Assembly: GCF_963422355.1 (NCBI RefSeq)
Contig: NC_085085.1
Coordinates: forward strand, 11,463,985-11,527,984
DNA: 64,000 nucleotides
Direction of reading: 5' to 3'
From: Corticium candelabrum
Lineage: Eukaryota; Porifera; Homoscleromorpha; Homosclerophorida; Plakinidae
Made by a program: the position numbers and the translations under genes. This document shows positions 1-10,570 of this stretch, piece by piece. The notes below the pieces were generated by a model. That model saw only the letters and a program-made list of their open reading frames with translations, had not been told where the DNA came from and made no database searches. Numbering within the stretch: the first letter of the stretch is position 1; each line of letters opens with the position of its first letter.

Positions 1-2655
1 GCAAAGTGTGAGACAACGCATCGTAACCATATTTCGTCACTAAACCATTTCCTCTTTGTCGTTTAGTTACTTGGACATTCGAATTGAATTCAAGTGCTTG
101 CCATTTAACTCTTTCCATAATTTCGACTATTTTTGTAACTCAATTGTTGTCATCATACATCAGGGTGGACGAAAACCCTGTTGGATAAACAATGGCAGTC
201 AGTCTGCCAGTAGAATTGTAATCATATTTAAGTGTCGAATTGTACTAACACCCATTTGCAGATAATTTTGGCAAATACAATTCCGGCAATTGAAACTTTT
301 GGTCAACTTGAATAAGTAGTCCTTTTAGATCATTCGTGTAGTTTAGACAGTATTTGACATCAGTGTTAACGAAACACTCTGCTACAAGTTTGTCTGGAAA
401 TTGTTTGCTGAATTTGTAGTAGTGACTGCATTCCGCGCTATTTGCTGCCATAGCTCTGCCGCGTTGGTCCCATTCAAAAGTGACATTATTTCCGTTTGAG
501 TCTTTCTGCCAAATAAGACGTATCCTGCTGTCATGTCCGTATTCATACCTTATACAATTAGTGGTACCATCTTCACTGACACAACGTTCCTGTCAGGATG
601 AATAATAGCTTGCTTGTGTCCACCTTCGTTTTACGCGATACGGAGAAGCCAATCAAAGTCTTTGTCATTGATATGACCTTGAACGCCCAAAAGATTACCG
701 TCAAGATCGTACTAATAGCGAAGTTGCTCTTGCATTTCATCAACTACCTCCACTACTAGATCTGCAGCGTTTGTTACATGTTTATTTCTTCTGCCAAGAG
801 AATATATGAACTTTATATTGGAGCCAACAGTTCGAATGTTGACTTTCCGGCTAGGAAAAAGGGAGTTGGTCACACTGAATACTCGTCCATATTCATCTCT
901 TCCATAATCAAGTGTTATTACAGATTCTGTTCTGGTTTGTGTGAGGCAACGTTAAGGTTTTGGGTTTACCAAACTTGTCATATTCTGTAGATTCTGTAAT
1001 AATGTGATTGTCATTTTTCAAGGTTTTGATTACTCCTACGCGTCTGCCGTGTCGATCAGAATACTGATAAGATGGTGGACCAATGATAGACTGAATTACT
1101 TTGACATAAACAGCATTAGAAAATGGAGCACACGAGACTGTATTTGCCAATGACTTGCTATTGTATTGTGTCACCAGGTGGCTATCACAGTACATCAGAG
1201 ACGTATTAATAACCCCTTGTCCTTGAGATGAGACGGCTTGCAATTCTCTTATAAGAGTATGATATTGATGAATATTAATATCACCACTGTCTCCAGTTTC
1301 TTTTAGAATTTGACCTGCTGCTCCATGAGCCCAATACTGACAAAATCCAATAAATTCGCGATACTTGAATTGAAATCGTCCACTTGTACCATGCTCCATA
1401 TTCACCATTTGAGGTTTGCTTTTCCCCGATGCCAAAGATTCCACACGAACAACATTGCCTCTTGAGTCACGAGTCGACGTAGTGACGATTTCGTACGGTG
1501 TATCAGCAAGCAGTGTTTCTGAAGTGACGGTGCCTGTCTCTATGTCAATGTCTGTCTTCCTTTATTTTTATAGACGAGTCATTGACGTCCAGTTCGAACA
1601 GTATGTCTATGGGAAGAAACAAGTAAGTCATTTGGAAGATTTTCCCACGCTACTTGAGATGTTTCTATAATTTCTTCCGGCAAGCCAATGAGCCATTTCG
1701 ATGCATCATTGCGATATTACCTGTAGTTGTTTTTCATAAATCCCGTACACGTCTGAAGCAGCGTAGTTTGTGTCGATTGGATTGCCAAAACCATCGAAAG
1801 CAGTCTCTCTCCTTTCTGACCTGACCAGTTGACCAGTATCTGAGTTGCTAACTTGCGACTGTTGCACAACTTTGTATGCAAGAAAGCGTCGGTTGTTTTC
1901 GGTTGTAGCTGAATGTCTTTCACACTCCACGTGTTGTTCTGGTCTGCAAGCAAAAAGCCACTTTGACAAAAAGTGCACAATCGTTCAGGCAACGGTTTTT
2001 TCTTCCGAGTAAAGTCATGACTAAAATCTGTTGTCAGACTTACTCCCGTTACCGACTGCGTGCTAGTGATCTGAGCAAATCCCAAGCTCGCGTGTGCACA
2101 GCAAAACCAGCATGAAATGTGTGACAAAAGACGTTTCACCCGAACCGTAATCGTGATCGATAGATTGAACTAAGTAACGTGGTGATACAGGCAAAGCAAC
2201 GTATTGACCTTTTGCCTCTGAAACGCCATGCGCCAGAGTTTTAGAGAAAACAGATAAACTGGTCATGGGTTCATACATCAGCAATGTCCATGATCCAAAA
2301 CCATTTGAAATTGGTCAATTTATCCAAAGGAGAAAGTCCCTGGCTTGGCACCATGTACAGCGTGCTAAAAAAGGGATCGTTCTTACAAGTATAGAAATGA
2401 AGATGATAGGCTCCAATGTCGACACGACCGTCTCCGGTCACATCGGCAACAAACGTTTCATTTACATCAGTGCTAGATCCAGACTCCACGCCTGAAGAAA
2501 GCTCAATTTCTTCAAGAGAAATAAACTCAAACTTTCCAGGTAAAGAGTAAGCAACGCAAATCAGAAAACGATCTTGCTGCTTGCCAGGTGTGCGGATTGC
2601 TACAAAATTACGTCTGCCGTCACCGTTCATGTAAAAATATGTTGTTCTACCCTGC
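1..2655 (-). pseudogene. Rhs/Tc-toxin-like gene copy 1, decayed internal fragment
   Basis: This stretch aligns base for base with the middle of Rhs copy 3 (window 40721 to about 43380), with few differences at the start. It covers part of the FG-GAP/TcB-middle-like region and the first part of the YD-repeat shell. The reading frame is broken by several small indels and at least four frame changes (for example near 900, 1560-1700, 1720 and 2090, where about nine bases present in copy 3 are missing). Similarity stops near 2655, and the N-terminal half is not seen. The left side continues beyond the window. Its high similarity to copy 3 points to a recent duplicate that then lost function. I see no way it can make a full protein. 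Confidence 0.88.
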
Positions 2656-2765
2656 AGGGACTGCTGTAGTGCCGTAGTCAGTTCCAAGCAGGAGGCCCAC
2701 GCCAAAATTGTTCCACACTCCACACAAACTCGAAAGATCGTTGCTCTGCATTCTTAGTTTTAACA

Positions 2766-2837
2766 TTGATACGACCCAAGTAGGAATCCGGCCCGTTCGC
2801 GAATGGGCTAGCCCATTTGGGAATTCTCATACGGGCT
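2766..2837. repeat. Left terminal inverted repeat of the Ginger-like element
   Basis: These 72 bases are the exact reverse complement of 9638-9709. The repeat starts TTGATACGACCC and contains the palindromic motif family GGGCTAGCCC and TTCGCGAATGGG. Perfect identity of the two ends suggests a recent insertion or active sequence maintenance. Confidence 0.92.
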
Positions 2838-3555
2838 AACCCATTCGCGAATAGGCGCGCGAAATACGAACCCGCGTTAGTTCTAGACATGGCTGATCAC
2901 CTTCGGGACAGCTTCCGCGAATTTCTGCAGACACTTTCAGCAAAACAGAACTCGCAATTAATTACTGAAGAGAAGGCGATGTGAATCCGACGAGTTCTGG
3001 CGAGTGGAGATGGAAAGCACGCGCCAGTTGACAGCCCTCGTTTCAGATTTTATGTTCGGAGCAAGGGATTCGCAGTAATCGACCTGCCCGTGCTAGGACT
3101 GAAAGAAGTTCTTTGTGTGCCTGCACCAAAGGTCAGATGTGTCTGAATTTCATATGTATAATATTATGCATGTGCATGTGTCGACTGTGTCTGCCCGCCT
3201 GCTAGTCTGTTTGTTTGTGTATGACAGGTATGTGAGTCATTGTAATGTCCCTACTTGTATTAGATTAGACATTAACTTAGCAATTCTTCTCACCTCTAGC
3301 AGATATCTGCTCGTTTGTTTGCCAACTTAATTAATTAGGAATATGTAAATTATTAATGCAATTGATGTGGTTATATACTGTATTGTTTGCTATCTTTGTA
3401 ACAGGGAAGTGAAACAAAGACATCTTCGCTTGGGAACTGGCTGAAAGTAGCGAACGTGTCTGAAATATATGATATCCTCATAACTATCCATGAAGGCTCT
3501 AGAGTGCACGCTGGATATCGGAAAGTTTTTGCAGATGTAAGTATCTTTGGATAGA

Positions 3556-4147
3556 TGAGTGGGTGGGTGGGTGAGGTTGGTATATGGTGGGTGGGTGGGT
3601 GGGTAGGCGGGTGGGAAGGCGGGTGGATGGGTAGGTGGGTGCACTGGTAGGTGGGTTGACTGGTAGGTGGGTTGACTGGTAGATGGGTGGATTGGTAGGT
3701 GGGTGGATTGGTAGGTGGGTGAAGTGGTAGGTGGGTGAGTGGGTGGACGGGTAGGTGGGTGAGTGGGTGGGAGGGTGCGCGGACGGGTGGGAGGGTGCAC
3801 GGACGGGTGGGAGGGTGCACGGACGGGTGGGAGGGTGACCGACGGGTGGGAGGGTGAACCGACGAGTGGGAGGGTGCGTGCATGGACGGGTGGGAGAGTG
3901 CATGGACGGGTGGGAGGGTGGGTGGATGGGTGGGTGGATGGGTGGGTGTGTGGGCGAGTGGATGGGTGGGCGGGTGGGTGAGTGGGCGAGTGAATGGGTG
4001 GGTGAGTGGATGGGTGGGTGAGTGGATGGGTGGGCGGGTGGGTGAGTGGGCGAGTGGATGGGTGGGCGGGTGGATGGATGGATGGATGGGCGGGTGGATG
4101 GATGGATGGGCGGGTGGATGGATGGATGGGCGGGTGGATGGATGGTG
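3556..4147. repeat. GGGT/GGAT-type minisatellite inside an integrase intron
   Basis: About 590 bases of G-rich units such as GGTGGGTGGATGGGTGG with irregular 4, 12 and 20-base spacing. It fills the intron between exons 2 and 3 of the integrase gene (3537-4183). Long open frames on both strands through it (Pro-His-Ser-Thr or Gly-Trp-rich) are products of the repeat and not proteins. The plus strand is rich in G-runs. Confidence 0.9.
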
Positions 4148-5130
4148 TTTCAGAGATTGTGTCTACCTTAGGTTTAAAAGCAGTATTTTGGCATCCCGAG
4201 ACCTGCAGTTCAACAATTTGTGAAGACATGCGTTATCTGCGCATGTAAAACGCCACAAATGTCAGTAGCTACTGTCAAGCCGATTATTTCACCAGGTTTC
4301 ATGCGAAGAGGCCAGATAGATCTTATTGATATGACAGTAGACCCTGATGGAGACTTCAAATATATCGGTCATTATGTTGACCATTTTACCAAATTCAATT
4401 TCCTGTGGCCTCAGCATAGGAAGAAGTCAGTGGAAGTGGCCAGATGTCTTATTGAAAATGTCTTCAGTGTTGTTGGTCTCCCACTTATATTACAGCATGA
4501 CAATGGGAAAGAATTTTGCAATAAGGTAAGAACATTACCTAAAGTCTCAACCAAAAATTTATTACTCTTGTTCTTTTATTTTGTTGCTACAGATCATTCG
4601 AAAAGTTGTTAGATTATGGCCAGGAGATTGCAAAATTGTGACAGGTCGTCCACGCCATCCTCAATCTCAAGGACTTGTCGAACAGGCCCATAGAACTGTA
4701 CAACATATGCTTGCTGTCCGTCGTGCAGAGTATCCAGGAACGGGATGGACCAAATATCTTTCCTTAGTGCAATGTACTTGTGCTACTGACGTTGCATCAC
4801 AGATTATGTTTTAGATTTGTATTCTTGTACACAGATGCTATGAACACACAAATCCATAGTGCAATCAATGTGGCACCTTATGACGTTGTTTTTGGACAGC
4901 CCCCAACAGATGGTGTGTTTCCTGGTTGCCATAAAGATGTTCAACCTGAAGAAGAGGATTTGCTGAAGGTTCTAAAAGATATTCCTACATTGACTGACAG
5001 TACAATGAGGCAGTTACCCTAATACTTTTCCAATTATTTTACTTGTATCTTGGTGTTAGAATATGGCAACGATTCCCCTGATGAAGGAGATGGTCATGTG
5101 GAGGATCACACAGTTTCTACATGTATAAAT

Positions 5131-5131
<1 letters not shown>

Positions 5132-5220
<89 letters not shown>

Positions 5221-5250
5221 ATGTGTGTGTGTGCATGCGTGCGTGTGTGT
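5132..5250. repeat. (GT)n microsatellite
   Basis: About 80 bases of pure GT, then interrupted GT/GC units to about 5250. It lies in an intron or spacer of the Ginger-like element between the integrase core exons and the exon at 5749. Confidence 0.95.
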
Positions 5251-6166
5251 GAATATTGAAACGTTGACACAAACTAGATAACCTAACTGTTGCTAGCTGA
5301 CATAACTTGTCAATTTGGCAATGCTACCATCGCCTCTCCTCCAGACAATGACAATGACAATGATGACATAGAGACAGTAGGAGGTACCTCTTCATTGGCT
5401 GATGGTTAATGATGCAGTTACACAATGTTCTTCTAATTATTGTACACGTCTACGATGTTAGATGATGGCATTGATTTTTCTGAGAAACGCTTTGTGGAGA
5501 TGGATGAAGTTTCTACGTGTACAAAAAGTATATTTAATGTTGCCAGTAATTAACCTTAGTCTTACAAATGTATTGGTTCTAGCAGACAGAACATATCAAT
5601 TAGGCAATGGCAATGATTATATAGAGACTTCAGAAGGATCAACAGGTATGAAATATACATACGTAATACATATGTACATACATGCATTTATGGTCTGTAT
5701 ACACCCTTCAATTATAGCAGCAGCAAAGTGTGTCTTTTTCTAATGCAGGTGGCTTGTTAGGAACAAGTAGACAACACATACAAAGAAGACAGAGAGCGTT
5801 AGATAATTACATCAAATCAGCAGAGAAGCAAATGTACAAGCATTCCAAAAGCAAACGGGTGAAACTACAACCATATGCAGTGGGTGACTATGTCACTGTT
5901 AGAATTCCCCAACAAGACAGGATGTCAACGGATCTCCCACGTCTTCTTGCAGTAGTGGTTGAAATCCGAGGGACAAAGAGAATCAGCTACCGTCTCAGGT
6001 ACATGTAGTGGCTTCTTCCTTGTCTTCCATAAATTGATTATTTATATCCTATCAAAACAGGTCAAAGTACGGAGTTTTGGAGAGATTGTATGATGATAAC
6101 AATCTAGAGGTATTTTTAGGCAAGATTGAGGATCTCAGTACGTCTAACTGGGAGAATGACTGAAAG

Positions 6167-7381
6167 ATATCTCTAAGGGAAGCGGTGAGATTGGCTAGAC
6201 AGAAGCGTGGAGGGTTGCCTGCAAGACGGTGCAAATGTAGAAAGGGATGTGTGACAGGAAGACAGTGTCCATGCCTTCATAATGGTACTGTGTGCCACAG
6301 CAAGTGCCACCGTGGAGCAAAATGTATGAATCTTGCTAGTTTAAAGCAACCAACAAAGCCATCAACAAAGCCATCAACATCAACAAAGTCATCAACAAAG
6401 CCATCAAGCCATCAAACGTTATCGACCAGTGACTGTAAGTGCAACAATAGTTGTACCGTTGTGAAGAAATGTAGCTGCCGGGCAAATAAGAAACTGTGCT
6501 CCCCCAAGTGCCATCGTGGTCGGATGTGCTGCAACGTCGGAAGACAAGAAGAGACTGAGATTATTATTGTGAACTTGAATGTAAAACATGAACGCCCAGC
6601 AAAGAACAACGATTGGTTACCTCATCTTCAGCTTGACAGAGGAGATGAACTGATGTTGCTAGGTGGGCAATGGCTCTATGACACACACATTTCAGCTGCA
6701 CAACGTCTACTAAGGGATCAGTTTCCTACAATTGATGGACTAAATTCTCCTCTGGTGGGAATGTCTCCTGGGGGATTTACAGCAGCCACAAACGGTGCCG
6801 TTCAGATACACAACAACGAACAGCATCATTGGCTCACCTCCACTGCAGGAGTTATAGAAAGCTGTGCCCATGTATACGTATATGACAGTCTGTCATCGGG
6901 TAGTCTAGGACGTGCCCTTCGTAGGCAGCTTGTTGATATGTACAGGCTTCTGGCTGACAAGGATGGCAAAATTGATGTAGCCATCAAAGCAGTGCAGCAG
7001 CAGTTACGTGGGGAGGGAAACTGTGGCCCCTTTGCTGTGGCTTTTGCTACAGCATTGTGTCATGGAATTGATCCCAGTACTGTATCTTTCTCTGAGCGTT
7101 CTCTAAGAAAACACCTGCACTTCTGTTTTCAGTCAGGTACTCTCACTTGCTTTCCTCAAGTTAGCCGTACAACAAGATCTACTGACGTAAAGACGGCAAT
7201 CAGCATCCATTGTCTGTGCTACTTGCACCTTCCTGGGAAGCAAATGGTCCAGTGTGATGACTGTGAGAACTGGTATCACCTGGACTGCGTTAGTTCATCT
7301 TCAAACGGTGTGGCGAGTGCGGCCAAAATTTCCCAACAACCAACTTGGCACTGTCGAGAGTGCACAAAGAGACAGAACTAA
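6167..7381 (+). CDS. CXC Cys-rich, Ulp1-like protease and PHD-finger segment of the Ginger-like element
   Basis: The frame runs open from just after the TGA at 6161 to the stop at 7379-7381, about 400 codons. In order: two Cys-rich repeats of about 30 residues (CRKGCVTGRQCPC...CHRGAKC and CNNSC...CHRGRMCCN), separated by a Lys/Ser/Thr-Pro linker. Next comes a Ulp1/SENP-like cysteine protease with H in EQHHWLTS, D in VYDSLSSG, Q in KAVQQQL and C in NCGPFAVAF. A C-terminal PHD finger follows (CLCY, CDDCENWYHLDC, WHCREC). Ulp1-family proteases cut SUMO-like modifiers; PHD fingers read histone tails. In a transposon these may help the integrase escape modification or choose chromatin targets, which is inference. 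There is no convincing ATG directly after the TGA, so it is probably the C-terminal part of the integrase polyprotein or reached by splicing. Confidence 0.75.
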   Translation: MSLREAVRLARQKRGGLPARRCKCRKGCVTGRQCPCLHNGTVCHSKCHRGAKCMNLASLKQPTKPSTKPSTSTKSSTKPSSHQTLSTSDCKCNNSCTVVKKCSCRANKKLCSPKCHRGRMCCNVGRQEETEIIIVNLNVKHERPAKNNDWLPHLQLDRGDELMLLGGQWLYDTHISAAQRLLRDQFPTIDGLNSPLVGMSPGGFTAATNGAVQIHNNEQHHWLTSTAGVIESCAHVYVYDSLSSGSLGRALRRQLVDMYRLLADKDGKIDVAIKAVQQQLRGEGNCGPFAVAFATALCHGIDPSTVSFSERSLRKHLHFCFQSGTLTCFPQVSRTTRSTDVKTAISIHCLCYLHLPGKQMVQCDDCENWYHLDCVSSSSNGVASAAKISQQPTWHCRECTKRQN

Positions 7382-8157
7382 CAATGATTGAGTCGTGTGT
7401 ATTGTCTAGTTTAGATGTCTGTCTGTCTGTCTGTATGTATGTATGTATGTATGTATGTATGTATGTATGTATGACTGTATGTATGTATGTATGTATGTAT
7501 GTATGTCTGTTTATCTGTCTGTCTGTCTGTTTGTCCATTAGTTTATCTAGGGTTTGTTTGCTTTTACAAGTTTCTAGCATATGTATACAAGTAGAGTGTA
7601 TATGAGAATAAAGTATCTGTCTGTCTGACTGTCTGTCTATCTTTCTGTCATAATCATATATTTCATAAATGAAGCATAAATGAAGTTAGTCTGTTTGTCT
7701 GTCTGTTTGTCTGTTTGTCTGTAGGTATGTATGTCATTATATCTGTCTGTCTGTCTGTCTGTCTGTCTGTCAGTTGTATATTTAGAACATTGACATCTAC
7801 TAATCTGTCTGTCTGTCTCTCTGTCTCTCTGTCAATTTGAGAGCTGAGCAATGATTGAGTTATGTGTATTGTCTAGTTGAGATGTCTGTCTGTCTGTCTG
7901 TCTGCCTGTCTGTCTTTTTGTCTGTCTGTCTATCTGTCTGTCTATCTGTCTGTCTATCTGTCTGTCTATCTGTCTGTCTATCTGTCTGTCTATCTGTCTG
8001 TCTATCTGTCTGTCTGTTTGTCATTCAAGGCCAAGTCCATTAGTTAATCTTTGACTTTGCAAGGACTGGTTTGCTTTCACAAATTCCTGGCGTATGTACA
8101 AGCAGCGTCTATATGAGAATAAAGTATCTGTCTGTCTGTTTGTCTGTCAATGATATA
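7382..8157 (+). repeat. Tandemly duplicated 3' UTR-like unit rich in TGTC/TATG repeats, with AATAAA signals
   Basis: The segment right after the PHD stop (7382 to about 7640, TGATTGAGTCGTGTG...) recurs at about 7851-8157, including the tract CATTAGTT, TTTGCTTT and GAGAATAAAGTATCTGTCTG. Both copies carry AATAAA (near 7607 and 8120), a likely polyadenylation signal. Between and within them are long (TATG)n, (TGTC)n and (TCTA)n tracts. A third partial copy (GGCCAAGTCCATTAGTTAATTTATGACTG) begins near 8290. Confidence 0.8.
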
Positions 8158-8460
8158 TTGGCAACATTGAAGTCTACTTTAACAATCAGCTAGCTTGAAA
8201 ATAAAAGGTCCAAGCATAAGTGACTAAAATCAGCAAAACTGTCACTTAATCATGGTGATTTAGATAGATTATTTGACTTTGACATTCTAGGCCAAGTCCA
8301 TTAGTTAATTTATGACTGTATGTCTGTATGTATGTATGTGTGTGTGTGTGTATGTCTGTTTGCCTGTCTGTCAACACATATATTTCAACATTGAAATCTA
8401 CATACAACACAACTAAGCAAGTCTACTGTCCCTATCGCACATAACCACTAACAAACTAAA

Positions 8461-8730
8461 CATTGGTTTAGACCGCATTCTCACACGGGCTAGCTAGCCC
8501 ATTCGCGAATGGCCCCCCCAGACTTGCCATACCGTTTGCGAATTTTAATATATGGCAAGACTCCACGTGTATGGTAAGAATCTGATATAAACTAGTCGAC
8601 CAATCTGTAAATCGTTATCATACAGTAGAAACGGTTTTGACATTGGTTTAGACCGCATTCTCAAACGGGCTAGCTAGCCCATTCGCGAATGGGCCCCCAG
8701 ACTTGCCATACCGTTTGCGAATTTTATAGC
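8461..8730. repeat. 180-bp subterminal direct repeat with palindromic core
   Basis: CATTGGTTTAGACCGCATTC starts at 8461 and again at 8641, exactly 180 bases apart. The similarity runs through CGGGCTAGCTAGCCCATTCGCGAATGG and GACTTGCCATACCGTTTGCGAATTTTA. A third diverged copy starts near 9550. The palindromes are the same motif family as the terminal inverted repeats, so these are probably subterminal transposase-binding repeats (inference). Confidence 0.8.
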
Positions 8731-8756
8731 AAGCTGAGTTGGACAAAATTACACTC

Positions 8757-9345
8757 GCTACAAAAAGACACCGGAATTGCATGCACACAAAAGTATTGTG
8801 CACGCACGAATGCACTAGAAATGTGCACACAAAACACACTGGAATCGTGCACAGAAAAACACGCTGGAATTGTGCACGCATGTGTCCGTGTGTCGGTTTT
8901 TGTCTTTTTGTGTACTCATGTGTTTGTGTAACTGTGTGTTTGTATGCTTGTGTACGGTTGTTTTGTGTGTTTGTGTCCTTTCGCAAGAGTGGCGAGGTTG
9001 TTAAGAAAAATCAAATTACTTTATAAAGTTACGCATTATTGATAGTTTTTAAATTTCTTGGTGGTTTTGGAGGAATTGTGAATGTGATTAGATTAATATA
9101 GAGTTGGAAAGCAGCGTGACATCATTATTTCTCAAATGGGTTATTAAGATTTCGTATTTTTTTCTAACTAGTTTACAACACAAAATGTCGCATCCATATA
9201 TAGCGTTCGAATATATAGATTTCTGTGATAATGTCTCAGTAAACCGCGCGGCTTTGCGTGCGCGTTTCCAGTGTATTTTCCGTGCCTATTTCCACTGTGA
9301 TTTTGTGTGCACAATTTTAGTGTATTTTGCGTAATTCCATTTTTT
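8757..9345. repeat. Inverted pair of short GTGCAC/CACTGGAAT minisatellites
   Basis: At 8757-8884 there are about five irregular units of 22-27 bases containing GTGCACACAAAACACACTGGAAT-like sequence. At 9240-9345 the reverse-complement version occurs (TTCCAGTGTATTTTCCGTGC, GATTTTGTGTGCACAATTTT). The two arrays flank an AT-rich spacer and could form a large hairpin near the right end of the element. Confidence 0.6.
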
Positions 9346-9637
9346 ACAATTTCAGGGTGCATGGTCCAGTCTATTTCTATGTGCATGCGTTACTAGTCTT
9401 TTTGTAGCGATCGTATTTTTTCAAATTCCATTTGCCCTAAATTTCAGTAACGGAAAACTGGACTCGTACTGCAGCTGTACGGTAAAAAATTGATCTAGAC
9501 CCGAAGACGAATATGTAAATCGTTATTAAGCAGTCGGCATTATTTGGACATTGGTTTTGACCGCATTCGCAAACGGGCTGAATTCCTACTCTGTTCACCT
9601 CGTATTCTTATACGGGCTAGAGGATTCCCAAATGGTC

Positions 9638-9709
9638 AGCCCGTATGAGAATTCCCAAATGGGCTAGCCCATTCGCGAACGGGCCGGATTCCTACTTGGG
9701 TCGTATCAA
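9638..9709. repeat. Right terminal inverted repeat of the Ginger-like element
   Basis: Exact reverse complement of 2766-2837 over 72 bases. Just inside it (about 9560-9637) are further degenerate copies of the CGGGCTAG and CCCAAATGG motifs. Confidence 0.92.
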
Positions 9710-10029
9710 CATCATGATGGACGAAACGGGTCTTCATGAGTGGATTCTTTTGTTTGTTAGTTAAAAGGTAGGTGGAGTCGGTCTAAGTAAGTGATTGACG
9801 TTGACCGCAACAGTAAAATGTTCTATCTGAAGGTTTTCCAACCAAAAAGTGTGAGTTTTGGTTTTGACAAGCGGTGACTCTGTCAACACAATTGATAAAA
9901 CATCTGTCGTAGAGGACATCAAACCCTCAAACTGAAGATCCAACTATAATTAATGACAAGACCATTATTGATTGAGCAGCTGAAAGAAGGGCATGACTGC
10001 ATGTTCTCCACTATCTGTTTCTGAGAGGT

Positions 10030-10201
10030 GACCTGGGGCTAATTAAAAATGTAGATCAATCAAATACGGTTATTGTAACTCCTGTTTATATGGCACCAGA
10101 AGTCAGTCATGAAAACCCTCACCGTCGTCTCACATACATCTACAGTCTAGAAGTGGTACCGATAGAAATATGGTTTGGTGAGCTGGATCGACACAAATAA
10201 C
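10030..10201 (+). pseudogene. Protein kinase fragment (activation loop and following helix)
   Basis: A 56-codon frame ending in TAA at 10199-10201 reads DLGLIKNVD (in place of the DFG motif), then TPVYMAPEVSHENPH (subdomain VIII APE motif) and YIYSLEVVPIEIWFGE (subdomain IX, where the family has a conserved Asp that is missing here). This is the centre of a Ser/Thr or dual kinase domain. Nothing upstream (lysine, HRD) or downstream (subdomain XI Arg) is visible in nearby frames. It sits between the Ginger-like element and the 3' end of Rhs copy 2 and is most likely a retrocopy or exon remnant. Confidence 0.55.
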
Positions 10202-10570
10202 CCAATCAATAAAATTAAAAATATTAATTAATTTAAACGGTCACGAAAAACCGATATAGATCTGACACGCTCACAAAAATACATCTGAATTTCTTCACTC
10301 AAAATTCCATTGACAACTGCTGCTTGCAACACACATTTAGCGACGGTACCGTACTAAAAGACGAAGTCCATCAAATCATGCAGCCGTAATTAAAAGATGA
10401 GCTACAGCGAAATTAATTGCAATCACAAACATATTTAGCTGTTTGGCCAGCAATAGCAATCAATGGTGGCAACACAATACACGTGCAACAGCGCGCCAAT
10501 AATATATATCCAACTATAAACCAAGACACACTTAAAAACACTAAATATTCACGTTGTGTCCTTGTTGGTA
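10202..10570. other. 3' flank of Rhs copy 2
   Basis: AT-rich with no supported gene. Short stretches (CGTACTAAAAGACGAAGTCC near 10352 and a CAGCAATA segment near 10447) recall the 3' flanks of copy 3 (about 38410-38580) and copy 4 (about 58490-58680), so the flank was probably part of the duplicated unit. Confidence 0.5.

Larger units (their letters stand above)
2889..6163 (+). pseudogene. Integrase/transposase of the Ginger-like element (multi-exon, two in-frame TGA)
   Basis: Exons I can place by GT-AG borders are 2889-3131, 3405-3536, 4184-4525, 4593-4773, about 4835-5000, 5749-5998 and from about 6061; small exons between 5050 and 5700 are uncertain. The H2C2 zinc finger is split by an intron: the histidines are in HEGSRVH (exon 2) and the cysteines in CVICAC (exon 3). 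The catalytic triad is complete: D in QIDLIDM, D in LQHDNGKEF, E in QGLVEQAH. A C-terminal motif YDVVFGQPP and the region 5860-5998 (AVGDYVTVRIP) fit the tail of this integrase type. Two in-frame TGA codons (2982-2984 and 6161-6163) interrupt the reading. The second TGA separates integrase from the downstream protease/PHD segment, so the two could also be separate proteins. The start ATG at 2889 lies 51 bases inside the left TIR boundary. Confidence 0.75.
2766..9709 (+). mobile_element. Ginger-like (integrase-type) DNA transposon with 72-bp terminal inverted repeats
   Basis: The element is bounded by perfect 72-bp inverted repeats (2766-2837 and 9638-9709). It carries an intron-split integrase gene with an H2C2 zinc finger and a D, D, E core, followed by a Cys-rich CXC pair, a Ulp1-like cysteine protease and a PHD finger. 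No RT, gag or LTR is present, so it is a DNA transposon using a retroviral-type integrase. This combination is known for the Ginger families, where Ulp1/OTU and PHD modules occur; family assignment is inference from domain content. The last 2.3 kb holds no gene, only microsatellites, a duplicated 3' UTR-like unit and subterminal palindromic repeats. A clear target site duplication is not seen. The element lies directly beside the broken end of Rhs copy 1. Confidence 0.8.

Noticed and set aside
3371..4229. Long minus-strand Pro/His/Thr-rich and plus-strand Gly/Trp/Val-rich frames
   Set aside because: They are the G-rich minisatellite read as codons in several frames and have no conserved sequence.
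7400..8050. CRISPR-like regular repeats
   Set aside because: They are simple TGTC/TATG microsatellites without unique spacers, in a eukaryotic genome.
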